Below, piece after piece: positions 14,282 to 22,510 of a stretch of DNA of 34,563 nt. Below the pieces are notes generated by a model. The model saw only the letters and a program-made list of their open reading frames with translations, ran no database searches and was not told the DNA's origin. Both the position numbers and the translations under genes were made by a program. Source of the stretch: a virus; IMG/VR virus record IMGVR_UViG_3300042090_002943, positions 1-34,563 of that record, one strand, 5' to 3'. Position 1 is the first letter of the stretch, and each line of letters starts with the position of its first letter.

Positions 14282-15992
14282 TCTGGCGGTAAGACGGCCC
14301 ATCCCGCTGCTGCGCCGCGACTGGACCGCGCGATCCTCATCCTCGGGACGCTACGCCGTACAGCGCGCGGTGGGCGAGTTGGTCGAGGGCTATCGCCGCC
14401 GCCACGCCCAACGCTTCAGTTACGACGGCGCCACCGCCGGACGCCGGGCGTACGGTTGGTATGCCGCATCGACGGACGCCAACGTCGAGTTGATGGGCGC
14501 GCTCATCTGGCTGCGCAACCGCAGCCGGGAGCTCATTCGCAACAACCCCTATGCAGCGCGCGCCGTCGAAGAGCTGGCTGGCAATGTCGTGGGAACCGGA
14601 ATCGTTCCCAAAGCGAAGACCGGTGCGGTTGCCATCGACGCGATCATCGATGCCGAGTGGCCGTTCTTCGCCGAGGCCTGTGACGAGCCGCAGCGCCTCG
14701 ACTTCTACGGAATGCAGACGCTCACCGTCCGGACCATGGCAGAGAGCGGGGAAGCCATCCTGCGATTCCGGCCGCGCCTGGTGGATTCCGGGCTGCGCGT
14801 CCCGCTGCAGCTTCAGATGCTTGAAGCCGATTTCCTCGACCAGTCCCGCACGATGGGTCTGGTCAACGGCCACGTGATGGAGGGCGTCCAGTTCGACGAG
14901 GAAGGCCACCGTATCGCGTACTGGCTATTCAGCTACCACCCGGGTGGCGTGCTGATCCTCAACCCGCGCGGCGGCATCATCAGCCAGCCCGTGCCAGCCG
15001 ACCAGATCATGCACGTCTATCGCGTGCTTCGGCCTGGCCAGGTGCGGGGCGTGCCATGGCTGGCGCCCGTGATGATGGCGCTCCGCGACCTGGACGATTA
15101 CTGCGACGCCGAGCGCGTCCGGAAGAAGATCGAGGCCTGCGTCGCCGCCTTCGTGACGCAACCGGAGGGCGTCGATGGCGATCCGGTGGGTATTGCGGGA
15201 ACTGATCCGTTGAGCAAAACGGGTGTCGAGACATTTCAGCCGGGAATGGTCGAGTACTTGAAGCCAGGCCAGGACGTCAAATTCAACAATCCTCCCGCCG
15301 CCGGCGGCTACCGCGAGTACAAAATGACCGAGCTGCAGGGGATCATGGCCGGTATCGGCCTGCCGTACGAACTCGGCACCGGCGACATGTCACAGGTGAA
15401 CTATTCGTCCTGGCGCGGCGGGATGCTGGGCTTCCGGAACACGGTGGAAAACTACCGCTGGCTTACTTTGATGCCGCTATGCTGCATGCCGGTATGGCGT
15501 CGGTTCATCGACATACTCGTCCTGCAGGGCAAGATTCCCATGGCGGCGGTGAACGATCCGAAAATCAACCTCAAGCAGGTTCAGTGGACCGCGCCCCGGT
15601 TCGAGTCGGTCGATCCGGTAAAGGACGCTGAGTCGGTCTTGAAGGACGTCCGCATGGGCCGGAAGACCTGGTTCGAGGCGGTGCTGGAGAACGGCTACGA
15701 TCCGACGACGCAGCTCTCCCAGATCGCACTGTTCAACAAGCTGGTGGACAAATACGAGATTATTCTCGACGTCGATCCGCGTAACGTTACGCTGCGCGGC
15801 CAGGAACAGCCGGCCAACACCGAAGAGCGCACACCGTCGAGCAAACCCGTTGGTGGCACCTCCGGTAGCCAGGGCCTCGGGACTTGCGAGTTGTCCGAGG
15901 AGGACCTCGCGATGGTGAGGGAACTCCTGGTGGCGGGCATCTCGCGCATCACCACCAACTGGCAATCCACCACCCGGCTTTACCGGGGATAG
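14271..15992 (+). CDS. Phage portal protein, lambda family
   Basis: The 573-residue protein matches lambda gpB-type portals. An N-terminal helical region has NRSRELIRNNPYAARAVEE near 76-98. It is followed by LRPGQVRGVPWLAPVMMAL near 246-264 and the central stem region (DDYCDAERVRKKIEACVAAF). Twelve copies form the ring at one capsid vertex through which DNA passes. Lambda gpB is 533 residues, so the length is normal. The start at 14271 overlaps the preceding small gene by 11 bases, consistent with one operon. Confidence 0.93.
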   Translation: MTTDLAVRRPIPLLRRDWTARSSSSGRYAVQRAVGELVEGYRRRHAQRFSYDGATAGRRAYGWYAASTDANVELMGALIWLRNRSRELIRNNPYAARAVEELAGNVVGTGIVPKAKTGAVAIDAIIDAEWPFFAEACDEPQRLDFYGMQTLTVRTMAESGEAILRFRPRLVDSGLRVPLQLQMLEADFLDQSRTMGLVNGHVMEGVQFDEEGHRIAYWLFSYHPGGVLILNPRGGIISQPVPADQIMHVYRVLRPGQVRGVPWLAPVMMALRDLDDYCDAERVRKKIEACVAAFVTQPEGVDGDPVGIAGTDPLSKTGVETFQPGMVEYLKPGQDVKFNNPPAAGGYREYKMTELQGIMAGIGLPYELGTGDMSQVNYSSWRGGMLGFRNTVENYRWLTLMPLCCMPVWRRFIDILVLQGKIPMAAVNDPKINLKQVQWTAPRFESVDPVKDAESVLKDVRMGRKTWFEAVLENGYDPTTQLSQIALFNKLVDKYEIILDVDPRNVTLRGQEQPANTEERTPSSKPVGGTSGSQGLGTCELSEEDLAMVRELLVAGISRITTNWQSTTRLYRG

Positions 15993-16020
15993 ATCCGAAC
16001 GCAAAGGAGCGAACAATCCA

Positions 16021-16509
16021 ATGAAAGGAAATCCGGATGTAATGACCGGTCTGCAAGAGGCCATTGGAATCGAGGCTTCCTTAATGCTCCAGTATTTCAC
16101 GGACGAGCGCGATGTGAAGCGGCTGGGTCTCGATCTGGCCGACGGCTTGAAGCAGCTTCACGATCAGTGCCAGGAGCATTTGAAGTGCCTCACCAGCCGG
16201 CTGCTGTTCCTGGAAGGCGCGCCCGTGGTCGAACCCAAGCCCGCCGCGACGCACAACAAGATCGGCGACATTCTCACCGATGCCCAGGCCGCCGAGCAGT
16301 CAGCCGTTGCCCGATTCACGGTGCTGTGCAAGCAGTGCTATGAGGGCGACGACATGTCGAACTTCCACTTTTACCAGCACCTCGCGAAGTGGCACCGCGA
16401 GGGCGACGACAAGTTCAAAGGCCATCTGGCCTGGCTCCAGCAGCAGCTTTATCAGTTCCAGAAGTTGGGCGAGAGCGATTACATCGCCGTGAACGCGGTG
16501 AAGAACTAG
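16021..16509 (+). CDS. Bacterioferritin-like four-helix protein in the head operon
   Basis: The 162-residue protein resembles bacterioferritin along its length. It starts MKGNPDVMTGLQEAIGIE (compare MKGD at the start of E. coli Bfr), has QYF at 24-26, RLLFLEGAP at 60-68, GHLAWLQQQL at 134-143 and a C-terminal KLGESDYIAV. Aligned by eye, the di-iron ligands are only partly kept: E18, H53, E92 and H135 are present, but the second-helix Glu is C50 and the fourth-helix Glu is F132. The haem-binding Met position is Q51. Iron storage may therefore be altered or lost. The gene lies 28 bases after the portal and 18 before the capsid fusion, on the same strand with AAAGGAG upstream, so it should be expressed with virion proteins. 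A structural role is possible. Confidence 0.75.
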   Translation: MKGNPDVMTGLQEAIGIEASLMLQYFTDERDVKRLGLDLADGLKQLHDQCQEHLKCLTSRLLFLEGAPVVEPKPAATHNKIGDILTDAQAAEQSAVARFTVLCKQCYEGDDMSNFHFYQHLAKWHREGDDKFKGHLAWLQQQLYQFQKLGESDYIAVNAVKN

Positions 16510-16527
16510 GACTAGGAGGCACAATCG

Positions 16528-18840
16528 ATGCCGCTTTTAACGGAGCATCAGCTTGACCGAGGGGCGCCCGCTACGCCGGACCCGCCAGCAAGTCCGGCGG
16601 CAACTGGGGCTCACCAAGCAGAGACCGGCAATGGCACCGCCGAGCACGGACGCCAGTCGGAGGTCTTTGCCGCCGATGCGCAGGTAGTCCCGAGCACCGC
16701 CAACCCGAAGGACGGCACAATCGACGTTGTCTGGTACAGCGGGGCGTTTGTGCCGCGGATCGACCGGAGCACCGGCGAGCCGTACATGCTCAAGCTGGAC
16801 ATGGCGGGCGCCCGCCTCGACCGGCTGAACAACGGCGCGCCGGTCTTTGACACCCACTTCACCGGTGACGACTTCAAGTCCCTCATGGCCGGCAAGGTCG
16901 GCACGCGGGCCCAGGTCGGCGTCGTGCAGCGCGCGTGGCCCAACGGCGACAAGGGAATGGCCACGCTCCAGTTCGATATGGGCGACCCGGACGGCGCGGA
17001 GATGTTCCGGAAGGCCAGCACCGGCATCCTTCAGAACCTCAGTTTCGGCACCTTCATTTACAAGCGCGAGAAGACCGACATGCAGACGGAAGGCATGCCG
17101 GAGGGCAAACCGCCGTATCTCAACAACCAGGAGATCGGCATGTTTAAGGCGACCGACTGGGAGCCGTTCGAAATCTCTCCATGCACGGTGCCGGCGGATT
17201 TCAACACGTGCTTTTTGAGCGCACAACCCAACGGGGAGATCGAAGTTTTCGGCACGCCAGACACCAGCGTGATCGATGCAATTCGGGCAATCAGCCCGCG
17301 AAAGGAGAAACCTGCAATGGAAACAACGCAGCAGGGAACGGGAGCGGGCGCGGATGCCCGGGTAGTGAACGAACAGGCTTTGGCCGCCGCGCGGGATGAG
17401 GCGGTCACTGCCGAGCGGTTGCGCGTCAGCGAGATTCACTCGTTGGGCGCCACCGTCAACCGATATGGAATCGACGGCACGGTTATAAGCGAATTCATCG
17501 CCAAGGGCGTGTCCGTGGACCAGGCGCGGAAAGAGTTGTTCGCACAGCTGGAACAGAAGGGCAAGAAGGACGCGAACGGGGGCGACTTCAATCCGCAGGG
17601 CACGGGTGCGGCGATGGGTGGGGCCGACGTGATCACGAAGCGGCTTGGCTGCATGAAGATGTCGATGTTGCTGCGGGCCGACAGCCGGTTCTTCCTGAGC
17701 CGGCATCCCCTCAGCGGTCAGTTCCTGGCCGGGTGCGGGGAGAAGCAGCATCAGGATGCCGAGGAGATGGCGCGGGAATACCGCAACTTCAAGCTCATCG
17801 ACATGGCCAAGGAGTATCTGCAACTCCGGAGCATCGACACGCGCGGTTGGGACAACACGCGGATCGCGGAGGTGGCTCTTCGCGCGCCGTCGCGCGGGGT
17901 GGAGTATTTCGAGGGCGGCGCGGAGGCGACCTCGGACTTCCCCGCGATTCTGGCGAACGTCGCGAACAAGACCCTACGCCAGGGCTATGAAGCCTATCCG
18001 CGCACGTTCCAGCCCTTCTGCCGCCAGATGACGGCGGCCGACTTCAAGCCCGTCAACCGCGTTATGCTGGCCGACGCGCCCTCGTTGCAGAAGCTCAATG
18101 AGCAGGGCGAGTACCATCGGGCGCAACTCACCGACAACAACATCAGCTATCAGCTCGCGACCTATGGCGAGATCGTGGCGCTGACTCGCAAGGTCATCAT
18201 CAACGACGACCTCCAGGCGTTCACGCGCGTTCCCGCCTTGCTAGGCGTGGCTGCGGCGCGCCTCGAGTCTGATACAGTGTGGGCCATCATCACTTCGAAT
18301 CCGTCGGCGAAGTACGCTGGCGACGCGAACCCGACCGCGCTGTTTGCGACCGGACACGGCAATCTTCTGAGCACCGCTGCCAGCAGCATCGATCCCACCG
18401 TGTCGAACGCGGTGGCGTTGGTGGCGTTGGGCCTCGGCCGCAAGGCGTTGCGGCTGCAGAAGGGGCCGCAGGGTACTCCTTTGAACCTGGTTCCGCGGTT
18501 TATCGCCGTGCCGACGGCGCTCGAAACCTACATGCTCCAGGTGGTGTATCCGATCAACATCGCCTCGGCCGACGCGACCAAGGTCGTACCGGAGTGGGTG
18601 CGCAGCCTGGTGCCCATCGTCGAACCGCGTCTCGACGCGAACAGCGCGACCGCCTGGTATCTCATTGCGGACCCGGCGCAGATCGACACGGTGGAGTACT
18701 GCTACCTCGAAGGGCAGCAGGGCGTGTACATCGAGACCAAGCAGGGTTTCGAAGTTGATGGCGTCGAGATCAAGGCCCGCATGGACTTCGGTGCAGCCGC
18801 CATCGATTATCGCGGGATGCAAAAGAACGCCGGAGCGTAG
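16528..18840 (+). CDS. Prohead protease / scaffold / major capsid fusion protein
   Basis: The single frame of 770 residues joins three functions. Residues of about 50-240 are a prohead protease of the HK97 (S78-like) type, with probable catalytic H110 (VFDTHF) and S172 (NLSFGTF). Residues of about 264-360 are a coiled-coil scaffold-like stretch. Residues of about 368-770 match the Mu gpT-like major head subunit (KVIINDDLQAFTRVPALLG, then VWAIITSNP). Such protease-capsid fusions are known in Mu-head phages. The protease should cut itself and the scaffold off during capsid maturation. An internal ribosome site at 17301-17319 may yield the scaffold-capsid part alone. AGGAGG stands before the ATG at 16528. 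Confidence 0.9.
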   Translation: MPLLTEHQLDRGAPATPDPPASPAATGAHQAETGNGTAEHGRQSEVFAADAQVVPSTANPKDGTIDVVWYSGAFVPRIDRSTGEPYMLKLDMAGARLDRLNNGAPVFDTHFTGDDFKSLMAGKVGTRAQVGVVQRAWPNGDKGMATLQFDMGDPDGAEMFRKASTGILQNLSFGTFIYKREKTDMQTEGMPEGKPPYLNNQEIGMFKATDWEPFEISPCTVPADFNTCFLSAQPNGEIEVFGTPDTSVIDAIRAISPRKEKPAMETTQQGTGAGADARVVNEQALAAARDEAVTAERLRVSEIHSLGATVNRYGIDGTVISEFIAKGVSVDQARKELFAQLEQKGKKDANGGDFNPQGTGAAMGGADVITKRLGCMKMSMLLRADSRFFLSRHPLSGQFLAGCGEKQHQDAEEMAREYRNFKLIDMAKEYLQLRSIDTRGWDNTRIAEVALRAPSRGVEYFEGGAEATSDFPAILANVANKTLRQGYEAYPRTFQPFCRQMTAADFKPVNRVMLADAPSLQKLNEQGEYHRAQLTDNNISYQLATYGEIVALTRKVIINDDLQAFTRVPALLGVAAARLESDTVWAIITSNPSAKYAGDANPTALFATGHGNLLSTAASSIDPTVSNAVALVALGLGRKALRLQKGPQGTPLNLVPRFIAVPTALETYMLQVVYPINIASADATKVVPEWVRSLVPIVEPRLDANSATAWYLIADPAQIDTVEYCYLEGQQGVYIETKQGFEVDGVEIKARMDFGAAAIDYRGMQKNAGA
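17301..17319 (+). promoter_or_regulatory. Internal ribosome site and start codon within the fusion gene
   Basis: AAAGGAGA followed by an in-frame ATG at 17317 would begin translation at residue 264, at the boundary between the protease and the scaffold domain. It would give a protein of 507 residues (scaffold plus capsid). Confidence 0.6.
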
Positions 18841-18917
18841 GGCGCTTTGGCATGAGGACAAACGCGGGCCGGTGAATGCGCTGCCCCGCTCCACAAACAG
18901 ACAAAGGAGAGAATTCA

Positions 18918-19661
18918 ATGCAGAATTACGTTCATCGGGGGGTAACCCTCACCGTGACGGCACCCTACGCACTGCTGAGCGGCGGGGGCTGCCGCGTCGG
19001 CAATCTTTTCGGGGTCTCGGTCAACACTCAGAACCTCGGCGACTCGTCCGAAATCAGGGTCGAGGGCGTCTTCGATCTGGTCAAGGATGGCAGCACCTTC
19101 AACGAGGGCGATCTGGTCTATTGGGACAACGTGAATTACGTTGCCACTAGCACGGTCGGATCGAATTTGCTGATTGGCGCCGCGGAACTGATTCAGGCCA
19201 ACGGCACCAACGCTCCCGGCGGCAATACGTCGGACCCGACCGTGCGCGTGCGCCTGTTCGGTGTGCCGGGATTCTCCGGCCAAGCCAACGGCCTCAAAGT
19301 CGCCCACTTCCTTTACAACTTCGCCGTGGACGGCGGCGCCAGTTGCACGCCGGCCAATTCCGATACCATCCCCGCGAACGCGGTGGTGTTCGGCGGCGCC
19401 ATCAACCCGACTACTGCCGTCACGGCCGCCGGGGCGGCGACGGTGGCCATCGGCACGAGCGCGGGATCGGCGGGGAACTCGATCCTCACCGCGACCGCCA
19501 AGGCCTCGCTCTCGGCGGACGCGATCCTGGTGCCGACATGCGTCGCCACTCCATTCAAGATGTCGGCTGCTGGACAGATTACGATCACCGTGGCCACCGG
19601 CCCGCTCACCGCTGGCGTGATCGAAGGGTGGGTCCTGTACGCCGTGGCTAACAACAGTTAG
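18918..19661 (+). CDS. DUF2190 capsid decoration protein
   Basis: The 247-residue protein begins with the DUF2190 pattern: YVHRGVTLTVTAPYALLSGGG, then GDLVYWDNVNYVATS. The fold of this family is a small beta barrel that binds the outside of mature heads and stabilises them (lambda gpD-like role). The C-terminal 120 residues are Ala/Thr/Gly-rich and may be a second beta domain. AAAGGAGA precedes the ATG at 18918, so an earlier in-frame ATG at 18876 is unlikely. It follows the capsid gene directly. Confidence 0.85.
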   Translation: MQNYVHRGVTLTVTAPYALLSGGGCRVGNLFGVSVNTQNLGDSSEIRVEGVFDLVKDGSTFNEGDLVYWDNVNYVATSTVGSNLLIGAAELIQANGTNAPGGNTSDPTVRVRLFGVPGFSGQANGLKVAHFLYNFAVDGGASCTPANSDTIPANAVVFGGAINPTTAVTAAGAATVAIGTSAGSAGNSILTATAKASLSADAILVPTCVATPFKMSAAGQITITVATGPLTAGVIEGWVLYAVANNS

Positions 19662-19718
19662 GCTTCTCGTCCTCCAATTTGGGGCCGGCGATGGCTGGCC
19701 CCCGATTTTCCCTGATCT

Positions 19719-20045
19719 ATGTCCGGATGGCCGACTATTGGCGCGAACGCGAACCGCATCATGCAGAATGCGTTCGGCGAGCCGGCGGTTTACCAGGCGA
19801 TGCAGGGAGGCCAGACGGTCGGCGATTCGGCAACGATCACAATCATCCGGCGCATCCGCGAGCGAATGGAAGCAGGCGCGGTGGCGAGCGTGGAGGAAAT
19901 CGAAGTGAACCCTGCCGATCTTCCCAACGCTCCGCAACGTGGGGATTCGGTTGCCGCCTGGGGAGCGCAGTTTACAGTGACCACCGTGCGCCAGCCCGAT
20001 CCCTATGGGATGATCCATCTGACTCTGACGCTGGTGCCGCAATGA
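19719..20045 (+). CDS. Head-tail joining protein (head completion)
   Basis: The 108-residue protein is beta-rich with the pattern of head-tail joining or stopper proteins (lambda gpFII-like group). It has an N-terminal NRIMQNAFGEPAVYQ stretch and a C-terminal GDSVAAWGAQFTVTTVRQPD followed by a strand. It lies between the decoration and tail completion genes, as in related phages. Its stop overlaps the next start (ATGA). The ribosome site is weak. The family call rests mainly on size, composition and position. Confidence 0.6.
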   Translation: MSGWPTIGANANRIMQNAFGEPAVYQAMQGGQTVGDSATITIIRRIRERMEAGAVASVEEIEVNPADLPNAPQRGDSVAAWGAQFTVTTVRQPDPYGMIHLTLTLVPQ

Positions 20046-20539
20046 TCAATCCCAAAACCATCCTGGCCGAGTGGGTGACCGCGCTTCAGGCTTTGCCAAA
20101 TCTGGTCGAGGCGCTGGGCGGCGATCCGACTACGATTCAGTTCTACTCCGAAAACACCACCGTCTTCGGCCAGCCAACGCAGAATAACGTTCGTCTGGCC
20201 ATTCTTTCGATGCCGCCCGGATCGATTATGGTCGCATGGCAGGGCAGCGACTCCGGGAGGCTCGGCAACGCTCTGGTGTTCGTTCATGATTTCTCGCTCT
20301 ACTTGCGCGCGCCGGAGACAGCCGGCGTTGGCTATGAGGACCTGTGGGCCTGGATTGTGAACGATATTCCGGAGGGCGGCACACTCCGAATGTTGCACAT
20401 CCAGGTCGATTCGAGTTGCGAGCCGATGGACTTCTATCTGCCGAAGGCCAGGCGCAACACTATCGTGATCAGTGCAGACGGGGCCACCTTCGAGTACTTC
20501 GAAGTGCCGGTCCGGCTGATCGAATCTTATAACCCATAG
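20042..20539 (+). CDS. Tail completion / terminator-type protein
   Basis: The 165-residue protein starts at an ATG overlapping the previous stop (ATGA). It has the alternating helix-strand composition of tail terminator proteins (gpU-like group) that cap the tail and connect it to the head. FVHDFSLYLRAPE is in the middle and FEVPVRLIESYNP is at the end. No direct motif proves the family. Position, between the head joining protein and the tail tube, supports the call. Confidence 0.6.
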   Translation: MINPKTILAEWVTALQALPNLVEALGGDPTTIQFYSENTTVFGQPTQNNVRLAILSMPPGSIMVAWQGSDSGRLGNALVFVHDFSLYLRAPETAGVGYEDLWAWIVNDIPEGGTLRMLHIQVDSSCEPMDFYLPKARRNTIVISADGATFEYFEVPVRLIESYNP

Positions 20540-20567
20540 CCCGGTTTGCTGCCGAATCGAGGACAAG

Positions 20568-20726
20568 ATGCAGAACGTTCCCATGGTTTACATGCAATCG
20601 CCGCAAGGCGACGAAATAAAGGAGGTCCAGGCGACCACCGCCATACTTGGGCCTCTCATGGCGCAAGGCTGGCATCAAGTGCCCGCGCCGGTCAAGCCGA
20701 CGGCGAATCCCAAGGAGACCAAATAA
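20568..20726 (+). CDS. Very small protein upstream of the tail tube gene
   Basis: The 52-residue product (MQNVPMVYMQSPQGDE...LMAQGWHQVPAP) has GAGG before its ATG and ends 2 bases before the tail tube start. Short proteins with an AQGW-type segment occur near tail genes of other phages. Its function is unknown. Confidence 0.6.
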   Translation: MQNVPMVYMQSPQGDEIKEVQATTAILGPLMAQGWHQVPAPVKPTANPKETK

Positions 20727-20728
20727 TC

Positions 20729-21766
20729 ATGGCGAATATCAATGAGTTAATGGACGGTTGGAGCTACGGCCAGCAGACGAACATCGCCACGGCCAATACG
20801 GCGGCCATCTGGCGTCACACCAACCTCAACACGAAGCCCTGGGCCAAGGTGCCGGTGAACGAGGACGACCGGGCTGAAATCGGCAAGGGCCATGAATTCC
20901 CGACGCAACTTTTCAAGTCGCATTACAACATGCCGACCTACGAGATCTCGAAGTACGCCTCGTCGGAGTTCCTGGCTTGGGTGATGGCGTTCTCGCTCGG
21001 GAATGTGACCCTGGCCGGCAGCGAATCGCCATACACGTACACCATCGTGCCGGCGCTGGGCGCCACCAATCCAACCGGCCTTGAGTTGCCCTACTTTTCG
21101 TTTGTCCAGCAGATCCGGCCGGGCGGTTCGGCGGTGCTCGACGAAATTCTGGTGGGGTGCGCCGTCAAGGGATGGAAGCTGGCCATCAAGAACTCTCCCG
21201 GCCGCGCCAGCGCGACCATTTCCGTAGAGTGCGTGACCACCGGCCAGTACACCACGCCCAGCGGCGTGACGCTGCCGGCCGTCGCCACGCCGCATGAGTT
21301 CAATGCGAGCATGGTTAGCGCGTTGACCATCAACGGCATCAATTACCTTTCCGGTGGCAGTGCCAAACAGTTCGTTTCCATGGATGCTTCCTGGGAGAAC
21401 AACTTCCGGCCCGGCTTCTTCCCCGGCTCGGGAGCGCAGGACGGTTTCCAGATCCAAGGGCGCTTCGAATGGGGCGACCGCAGCTTCGCGGTGCAGTTCG
21501 TGGTGCGCGTCCAGCACGGGTCCGAGGAGTACACGAATCTCATCAATCAGACCACCGGCCCCGCCACCATCACATTTACTCGCGACACCAACAACGCCTT
21601 TACAATGGCCATCCAGTCAATGGGCTTCAACGTCGTGGAGTTGTCGAACACGGATGGCATCGCCACCATGCAGGTGACCGGCGTCCAGTTGTACGATCCG
21701 ACCAACGGCCTGGTAACGATGTCGATCACCACGCCGCAGAACGGCATCTGCCAAGCGCCATCGTAG
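20729..21766 (+). CDS. Major tail tube protein (probable)
   Basis: The 345-residue beta-rich protein has many Thr, Gly and Asn residues and repeated strand patterns (VTLAGSESPYTYTIVPALG, then GRASATISVECVTTG). It lies before the tail chaperone and tape measure genes, which is the usual position of the tube subunit that polymerises to form the tail. It is longer than lambda gpV (246 residues), so an added Ig-like domain is possible. AAGGAGA lies 11 bases before the ATG at 20729. Confidence 0.75.
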   Translation: MANINELMDGWSYGQQTNIATANTAAIWRHTNLNTKPWAKVPVNEDDRAEIGKGHEFPTQLFKSHYNMPTYEISKYASSEFLAWVMAFSLGNVTLAGSESPYTYTIVPALGATNPTGLELPYFSFVQQIRPGGSAVLDEILVGCAVKGWKLAIKNSPGRASATISVECVTTGQYTTPSGVTLPAVATPHEFNASMVSALTINGINYLSGGSAKQFVSMDASWENNFRPGFFPGSGAQDGFQIQGRFEWGDRSFAVQFVVRVQHGSEEYTNLINQTTGPATITFTRDTNNAFTMAIQSMGFNVVELSNTDGIATMQVTGVQLYDPTNGLVTMSITTPQNGICQAPS

Positions 21767-21778
21767 GTCAATTTTTGA

Positions 21779-21850
21779 CGCGGAGTGGCGCAGCGGCAGC
21801 GCGTCGGACTCATAATCCGGAGGCCGCCGGTTCGAGGCCGGCCTCCGGAA
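21779..21850 (+). tRNA. tRNA-Met-like (anticodon CAT), phage-borne
   Basis: The cloverleaf is clear from the D arm onwards. The D stem is GCGC/GCGC, the anticodon stem is TCGGA/TCCGG with loop CTCATAA, and the T arm is GCCGG-TTCGAGG-CCGGC. The acceptor stem pairs at five positions (CGGAG/CTCCG), but the two outer pairs mismatch (C1 with A72 and G2 with G71), and CCA is not encoded. The CAT anticodon could read Met, or Ile if converted to lysidine. The C1-A72 mismatch recalls initiator tRNA, but the three G-C pairs of the initiator anticodon stem are incomplete here. It lies in the tail operon, 12 bases after the tail tube stop. Confidence 0.85.
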
Positions 21851-21869
21851 TACCCTTCAAGAGGCCTTT

Positions 21870-22481
21870 ATGGAACAACAAACGAGCAAGCCGATGTTTG
21901 ACGCATCGAAGCCTATCGTCGTGCCGATCCTGTCGGGCGGGGAAAAGCGATGCGAGGTGCGGTTCCCGACGGACGAGGAATGGTGTTCTTGGGCGCGGGT
22001 CCAACGCACCATTCGCCACTTCCTGGGACGCGGGAAGTCGCAGAGCGAGGACGTGGATTTGCCCAAAATCAACGCGGAGTTGTTCAAGAAGATCCGCATC
22101 GACAAGGACGGTCCGGAATTCGACGACGCCGAGGCCGGCATGATCATCGGTCGCGTTGAGCGCTCGCAAGTAACCGACATCCAACGAGAGGGCGTCAACT
22201 ACCGGATCGAGATGAAGGTTCCCGGCGCGCGGGTGACGCATGTACTGCGGATGCCGACCGCCAAGGAGATGCAGGACCACGAACGGGCCTCGACCAGCGT
22301 GGTGGCCGCGCGGCGGTCGATTGAGACGCGCGCATTCTTGGAGCCGAGTGGCGCGCTTTATGACAAGCTTCACGTGTCGCACGAGGGCTATGCCGGCGAG
22401 GTGCCTATCGTGCACAAATCCGCGGCGGTATCCGAAGTGGTCGCGCAACTCGCAATCGAGGGCGACGACGACCCGGAATAG
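21870..22481 (+). CDS. Tail assembly chaperone-like protein
   Basis: The 203-residue protein lies between the tail tube and tape measure, the place of tail chaperones (lambda gpG). It has a mixed alpha/beta N-terminal half (VRFPTDEEWCSWARVQRTIRH near 30-50) and an acidic C-terminus (AIEGDDDPE). I see no clear slippery sequence near its 3' end, and the next gene has its own ribosome site, so the usual gpG/gpGT frameshift is not supported. AGAGG precedes the ATG. The function is inferred from position. Confidence 0.55.
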   Translation: MEQQTSKPMFDASKPIVVPILSGGEKRCEVRFPTDEEWCSWARVQRTIRHFLGRGKSQSEDVDLPKINAELFKKIRIDKDGPEFDDAEAGMIIGRVERSQVTDIQREGVNYRIEMKVPGARVTHVLRMPTAKEMQDHERASTSVVAARRSIETRAFLEPSGALYDKLHVSHEGYAGEVPIVHKSAAVSEVVAQLAIEGDDDPE

Positions 22482-22510
22482 CTACGCCCGACTCTCCGGA
22501 GGGGCCGGGC

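Noticed and set aside
16537-17823. Minus-strand open frame of 428 codons opposite the capsid fusion
   Set aside because: A shadow frame due to GC-rich codon use; no domain pattern, while the plus strand encodes a clear protease-capsid protein.
18915-20042. Minus-strand open frame of 375 codons opposite decoration and joining genes
   Set aside because: Arg/His/Gly-rich translation spanning several genuine genes and their gaps.
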